NCBI GenBank assembly: GCA_004151065.3
Contig: NWUY0305016104.1
Span: 1-22,443 of the forward strand
Direction of reading: 5' to 3'
Length of the DNA: 22,443 bases
From: Larix sibirica
Taxonomy: Eukaryota > Streptophyta > Pinopsida > Pinales > Pinaceae
This document shows, piece by piece, positions 18,801 through 22,443 of this stretch. Both the position numbers and the translations under genes were made by a program. The notes beneath the pieces were generated by a model. That model made no database searches, was not told the DNA's origin, and saw only the letters and a list, made by a program, of their open reading frames with translations. Position 1 is the first letter of the stretch; each line of letters starts with the position of its first letter.

Positions 18801-19236
18801 ATCCCTTACCTTCTCCCGTAACCCTAGGATGATTGCCATGGGATGATCGATCGGATTGTGTGTTCTACCTTCACCCAATAATACCTTTTAGGGGATGCAC
18901 TATATGAATACCTTGGTGGTTACACTTACTCACCTGAACAAATAGACCTTAGGGGGGGGAGGTACCACTCACTATAAACTACCCTAGAAGCAGCACCAGA
19001 TTGGGATGGGATGGGATGGGTTTATGAGACCTTACCTTAGATCTAGAATCGTAACTCACTGCCTGCCATATGCCTGAGAGTAGACGGGCTTACCCTTACC
19101 TTGGTTACAGTCCACTCACCTGCTAGACAGAGACCTGGTTACCCTGGCTCGACTTTAAGACCTTAGGCTTTAGGAGGGAACCACTATAGAACCCGGATTG
19201 GGATTGGGATTGGATGGTATGAAACCACCTTACTTC
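18801..19236 (+). repeat. Diverged tandem duplication related to 8290-9121
   Basis: Copy 1 (18910-19038) and copy 2 (19097-19236) share in order ACCTTGG, GGTTACA, (C)ACTCACCTG, GACCTTAGG, GGGA(G)G..ACCACT, a GGGAT or GGATTG tract and a TATGA.ACC...CTTAC block. The internal simple tracts are (GGGAT)3 at 19003-19020 and (GGATTG)3 at 19195-19212. CTTACCTTCTCCCGTAACC at 18805-18823 and the TATGAAACC..CCTTAC block match the reverse complement of 8640-8810. The two regions are therefore old inverted relatives. Confidence 0.6.
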
Positions 19237-19816
19237 TTTTTATTACTGCCCAAAGACCAGGTAGGAGAGCAGCCTCATCAAGCCAGGAAGACATATCAGT
19301 AGAGTACGGCGACCCACCCACCTTTTCCACCGATAGCTTATTGAATTGATTAGGTAAGTGAACTGCTCCCTTTAGGCGTAGGTAGATATGAGACCACCTC
19401 TCTTTCCAGGCGCTATCAACTGATCTCTTTAGGCATGGAAGACTGCTCCAACCTCCAAGGCGCATAGAACTAACTGATCTCGTTTGCTGCAGAGAAGACC
19501 TTTCTAAATACGCACGCCGAGGATGGCTCTCCTGGCGTTCAATCGGTACCCTAGAGTTAAGCTGGGTGGCTACATGGCAAGTCGAGTAGCTCATCCTTAA
19601 AGCGAGGGGAATTTTATTCTTCTTTCTCTCATCCGACATTGGGCCAATGAAAACCTTTCTATTACCCTCCCTATATGAAAGAATCCACACTAACCCCATC
19701 CTCACTATCCAATCCTCCAACCCCGCATATTTCGACAGCTTCGGCTTTTCAGTATAGGATTGACCCCAAAAGTGGATCCTTTTTAAGAAACCCCGATATT
19801 TCGACAGCTTTTGCAT
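19184..19816 (-). other. 210-codon ATG open frame, coding doubtful
   Basis: This is the longest frame in the window and begins with ATG (19816-19814) and ends with TAG (19186-19184). No domain, signal peptide or membrane segment was recognised. Both ends are made of repeats: the start is the TTTCGACAGCTTTT family (LSKY occurs twice, at residues 4-7 and 27-30), and the end is the (GGATTG)3 tract of the neighbouring repeat (PIPIPI). The product is basic. Chimeric ORFs built from repeats do occur in plant mitochondria and some cause male sterility, but those usually carry gene fragments or membrane segments, which are absent here. Chance openness is the simpler reading. Confidence 0.15.
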
Positions 19817-20010
19817 TTCCTAGATAAGTTTCCCCGCAGCCGCAAGCCAAGCCCATCAGGCAAGCTACCTAGATAAGCCAGTCCATCTATAGCAAGTTCC
19901 CTAGATAAGCCAGTTACCACATAGAAAGCTACCATGAGAAGAAAGCTATTAACCGCCAATCAAGCTACCTAGATAAGGAAGTACCATTGAAATCTTTTTA
20001 TCACTCCCCC
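19726..20010 (+). repeat. TAGATAAGCCAGT dispersed family, copy B (longer)
   Basis: ATATTTCGACAGCT occurs at about 19727-19740 and 19796-19809. CTAGATAAG then recurs near 19820, 19869, 19900 and 19969, with AGCTACCTAGATAAG at 19863-19877 and 19963-19977. It ends with TTGAAATCTTTTTATCACTCCC. Order and ends agree with 13033-13131, but this copy has more units, so unit number changes between copies. Confidence 0.75.
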
Positions 20011-20582
20011 TTCTTCAGAAAGGTGCAAGGTTAGGATTGCATAGATTACAAATTTGCACTAACTGTATTTCCTCGTAACGGACCTTCCTGGCCTTGAGGT
20101 TACCCATCCTGAATCACAAACCTGAATAACAAAGAAATTTCATTATTGCATTATGGCATTGCCCCGCTCAATTCGGTAGGATTATCCCATAGAGTGAAGG
20201 ATTAATACTTTGAAGGATGGAAATATTTGTGCTCCAAACTAGCCAGATTGAGTGCTTGCCTGAGTTCGAGTGAGTGAGATACGGACAGCTAGATCGATAA
20301 ATCACATATCCGCATCTGCGAAAGCAGGAAAGAGATGGAGTAGGGTATAAACTATGGGTGGAATAAGGTAGAAAGGGCTGGAATAAAGAATAGTGAACAG
20401 CTAGATTGATTGACCGACTAATGCCTCACTGTTTCAAGTATTTATTTCTACGAACTGATTCATGCGGTACCGCCTAATTGCTTAGAAATGCCTAACTAAA
20501 GAATAGAAAGGATAACAACGAGATTAATTAATCAATTCTTAAACTGGTGAGCGCCTAAAGAACAAAAGAAATAGGGGGTGTT
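20011..20582. other. Gene-free stretch
   Basis: No gene or frame of note. TTGAGTG, GAGTGAGTGAGAT and ATTGATTGACCGAC are loose simple words. Confidence 0.55.
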
Positions 20583-20630
20583 AAGCCACTTGCCCGACCC
20601 AAAAGGGTGAGGGACGAGGGACAAGCCACT
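20583..20630 (-). repeat. GACC-loop hairpin between 8-bp direct repeats
   Basis: CTTGCCC (20589-20595) and GGGTGAG (20605-20611) pair with two G-T wobbles around GACCCAAAA. The hairpin lies within 32 bases flanked by AAGCCACT at 20583-20590 and 20623-20630. This arrangement resembles an insertion with a target-site duplication. The hairpin shares two bases with the left repeat, so the boundaries are uncertain. Confidence 0.6.
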
Positions 20631-21489
20631 CAAAATAGTGCGCTAGGAGATTGAGGGGTGAGGATATGAACCACTTTATTGAAAGGGGTAGGAGGTTACT
20701 TTGGTTCTTCTATATATATCTATAGGAATTTTATCATTATATAATAAAGAAAGGGTGCCGGGCAGGCTTAAGTTTACTTTATCATTGTGCAACTTAACAA
20801 TCAGATTGTGCTTGTTGGGGATCGTCAGAAGAACAAACTGCCTGAGGAATGACAGACCCCTTGCTTACAACAAACCCTTACCCATTGCTTCTAGCTTATA
20901 ACAACCCTCTTTATATTCTATAATGAATAAACTTTTCATTTTGCCATATGCATTTAAGTTACGGGCACGCCATACTAGGAATTGACTTGAAACAGACTAT
21001 TACATATATACACGAAGATATAGCTTCTTGTTATGGGCTCTTTTCCAAAAGCCTTCAACCCAGCCAAGTACCTTAGATCCCTGCCTAACCTCGTAATATG
21101 TACCGCATAAGCCTCCTTCTGCTGCCACCTGCCTTAGAGGAAGGATGAAAACCTTAAATGCATGAAATAAGTGAGTTGTCTACTGACAAAAGCGAGTTAT
21201 TTACTCCAGAGGAATATGCTTCGGATCTTGTAAAAACAAAATTATTCTTTCCTTTATATATTGAATATACATAGTGTAACTGAAAACGCGCAGCGTGCTA
21301 TAACTATAGTCCACTATTATTTATGTATAATAAGATATACGTTATAAGAATCATCCAACCTGTACGCGTAAGGCACCTGCCAAGTCCACCAAGCAAGTCT
21401 ACCACACTTGTACACTAACATAATCTATACCAGCGAATAATATAAAATCCCTTCAGCGAGCCACCATATGCGAGAGGATATATTTGTTC
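20631..21489. other. Gene-free stretch
   Basis: A frame at 20701-20901 begins with TTG and has no domain. No RNA gene was recognised. The sequence is AT-rich around 21240-21345. Confidence 0.5.
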
Positions 21490-22272
21490 CTCAAGTTACC
21501 ACCAGACCAGATAGAAAGACCCCCACGATACCCGAGTTACCCTACCCCCTGGAAATCCATACCCGGGATAAGGTCCCCAAGTTTCCACCAGAGGATATTA
21601 GCCATGTTGTGTTATTATACATTTGAATATGTGACTCAAGTTGACACCATATGATTAGAGATTTTACCCGTGTTTCCACCGAACAGACGGGAGACACATT
21701 GACCTACACAAAAGAAACATTCCACCAAGACCTAGGGGTGTTTATATATGTTGTTGGTTTACCTTCGTGTTCACGAGAGATTTGAGCAATTGAAGAGGAC
21801 TTATTGCGCTGATCTCTAGAAACAATGGAGTATCCTTCCAAAACCCAAGCTTTCAGTAACAAAATATCCATTTTAACAAACAAAATATTGTCGGAGATAA
21901 TAAATATGCACAGAACCACATCAGCAGTTTGTAACTCCGAAACAAACAAAGGGGTATAGGTCGTTACTAACAAATGAAGCCAGGACCTCATTGTAAACAA
22001 CCAAATGTAAGTTTTTGGAACTCAGCTCAAAGTGAAACATGTAACTTTATGTGAGGCCTTTCGCTCTAAGTGGGTGGGATGGTAGCCCTCAAATATAGAG
22101 AATGGATAGAGTAACTGGCAATTTCACTACTGAAAGGAAGGGTGGCCCAAGAAGTTATAAATTATACACCTTTTAAAATATTGACTTTAGAATGCTATAC
22201 CCAAATTGAAAAAGGTGATTCTGTTAATAGAATCCATTTGTGCTTTTCCCCATGTTCCCACCGGAAGAGATA
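21490..22272 (+). repeat. Five spaced copies of a GTTtCCACC motif
   Basis: Copies at about 21490-21513, 21576-21599, 21634-21657, 21667-21690 and 22248-22272 follow the pattern (C)(C/T)CAAGTT.(C)CACC followed by (A/G)(G/A) and a GA-rich end, for example CCAAGTTTCCACCAGAGGAT. GCCATGTT follows two copies (21601 and 22282). Between the last two, a minus-strand frame (22000-21704) starts with a non-canonical codon and is unrecognised. Confidence 0.5.
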
Positions 22273-22443
22273 AAGGAGAAGGCCATGTTCTAACATACCG
22301 GAGTCACCCACATACCCGCTGCTTTTTGGACACCCATATGAAAAGCTTGGTCTTTCCTTAGAAAATGATGTATGTACGCAGTGGATTGGACGTTTATGAG
22401 TTCAATTACTAATGTTCTATCTATTAATTGTCCTTCCCCTCGT
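22273..22443. other. End of window, no gene seen
   Basis: Nothing recognisable was seen, and the DNA runs off the window. Confidence 0.5.

Noticed and set aside
1-22443. CRISPR array
   Set aside because: No set of identical repeats with regular unique spacers exists; the tandem repeats are direct and unspaced or degenerate.

Overview
This window looks like intergenic DNA from a plant mitochondrial genome. The basis is an eroded tRNA-Pro-like sequence of plant mitochondrial type at 3074-3119, many short diverged dispersed repeats and hairpins, mixed base composition, and an almost complete lack of long open frames. The assignment is an inference. No complete standard mitochondrial protein gene, rRNA or intact tRNA was recognised on either strand. 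A window of 22 kb without a gene would suit a large, repeat-rich mitogenome, as in some gymnosperms and some expanded angiosperm mitogenomes. The species cannot be named from what is seen. A gene-poor nuclear segment is the main alternative.

Layout. 1-460 is a degenerate tandem array with a perfect 41-bp repeat. 1081-2460 holds short tandem and cryptically simple tracts. 3074-3119 is the tRNA-Pro-like fragment, followed by a T-arm-like hairpin. 8290-9121 is a diverged duplication in the order A-B-B'-A', whose reverse complement is related to 18801-19236. 11296-11760 (+), 14095-14560 (-) and 15252-15345 (+) are three related islands that read as broken coding sequence rich in Ala, Thr, Gly, Asn, Ser and Tyr. 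12900-13130 and 19726-20010 share a second dispersed family built on TAGATAAGCCAGT. 16060-17050 has protein-like stretches in several frames. 21490-22272 has five spaced copies of a CCACC-centred motif.

The most interesting structure is a family of small hairpins spread over the whole window. At least eight copies were found, at 118, 243, 5804, 10918, 12558, 15774, 17200 and 20589. The loop is conserved around GACC(AAAG) or its complement CTTTGGTC. The stems differ between copies yet still pair: CTTGCCC with GGGCAAG, CTCCCCC with GGGGGAG, CTCACCC with GGGTGAG. A conserved loop with co-varying stems suggests that the fold, not only the sequence, has been kept or spread.

No genes were found that work together. 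All percentages of similarity are judged by eye, and nothing was searched or computed.
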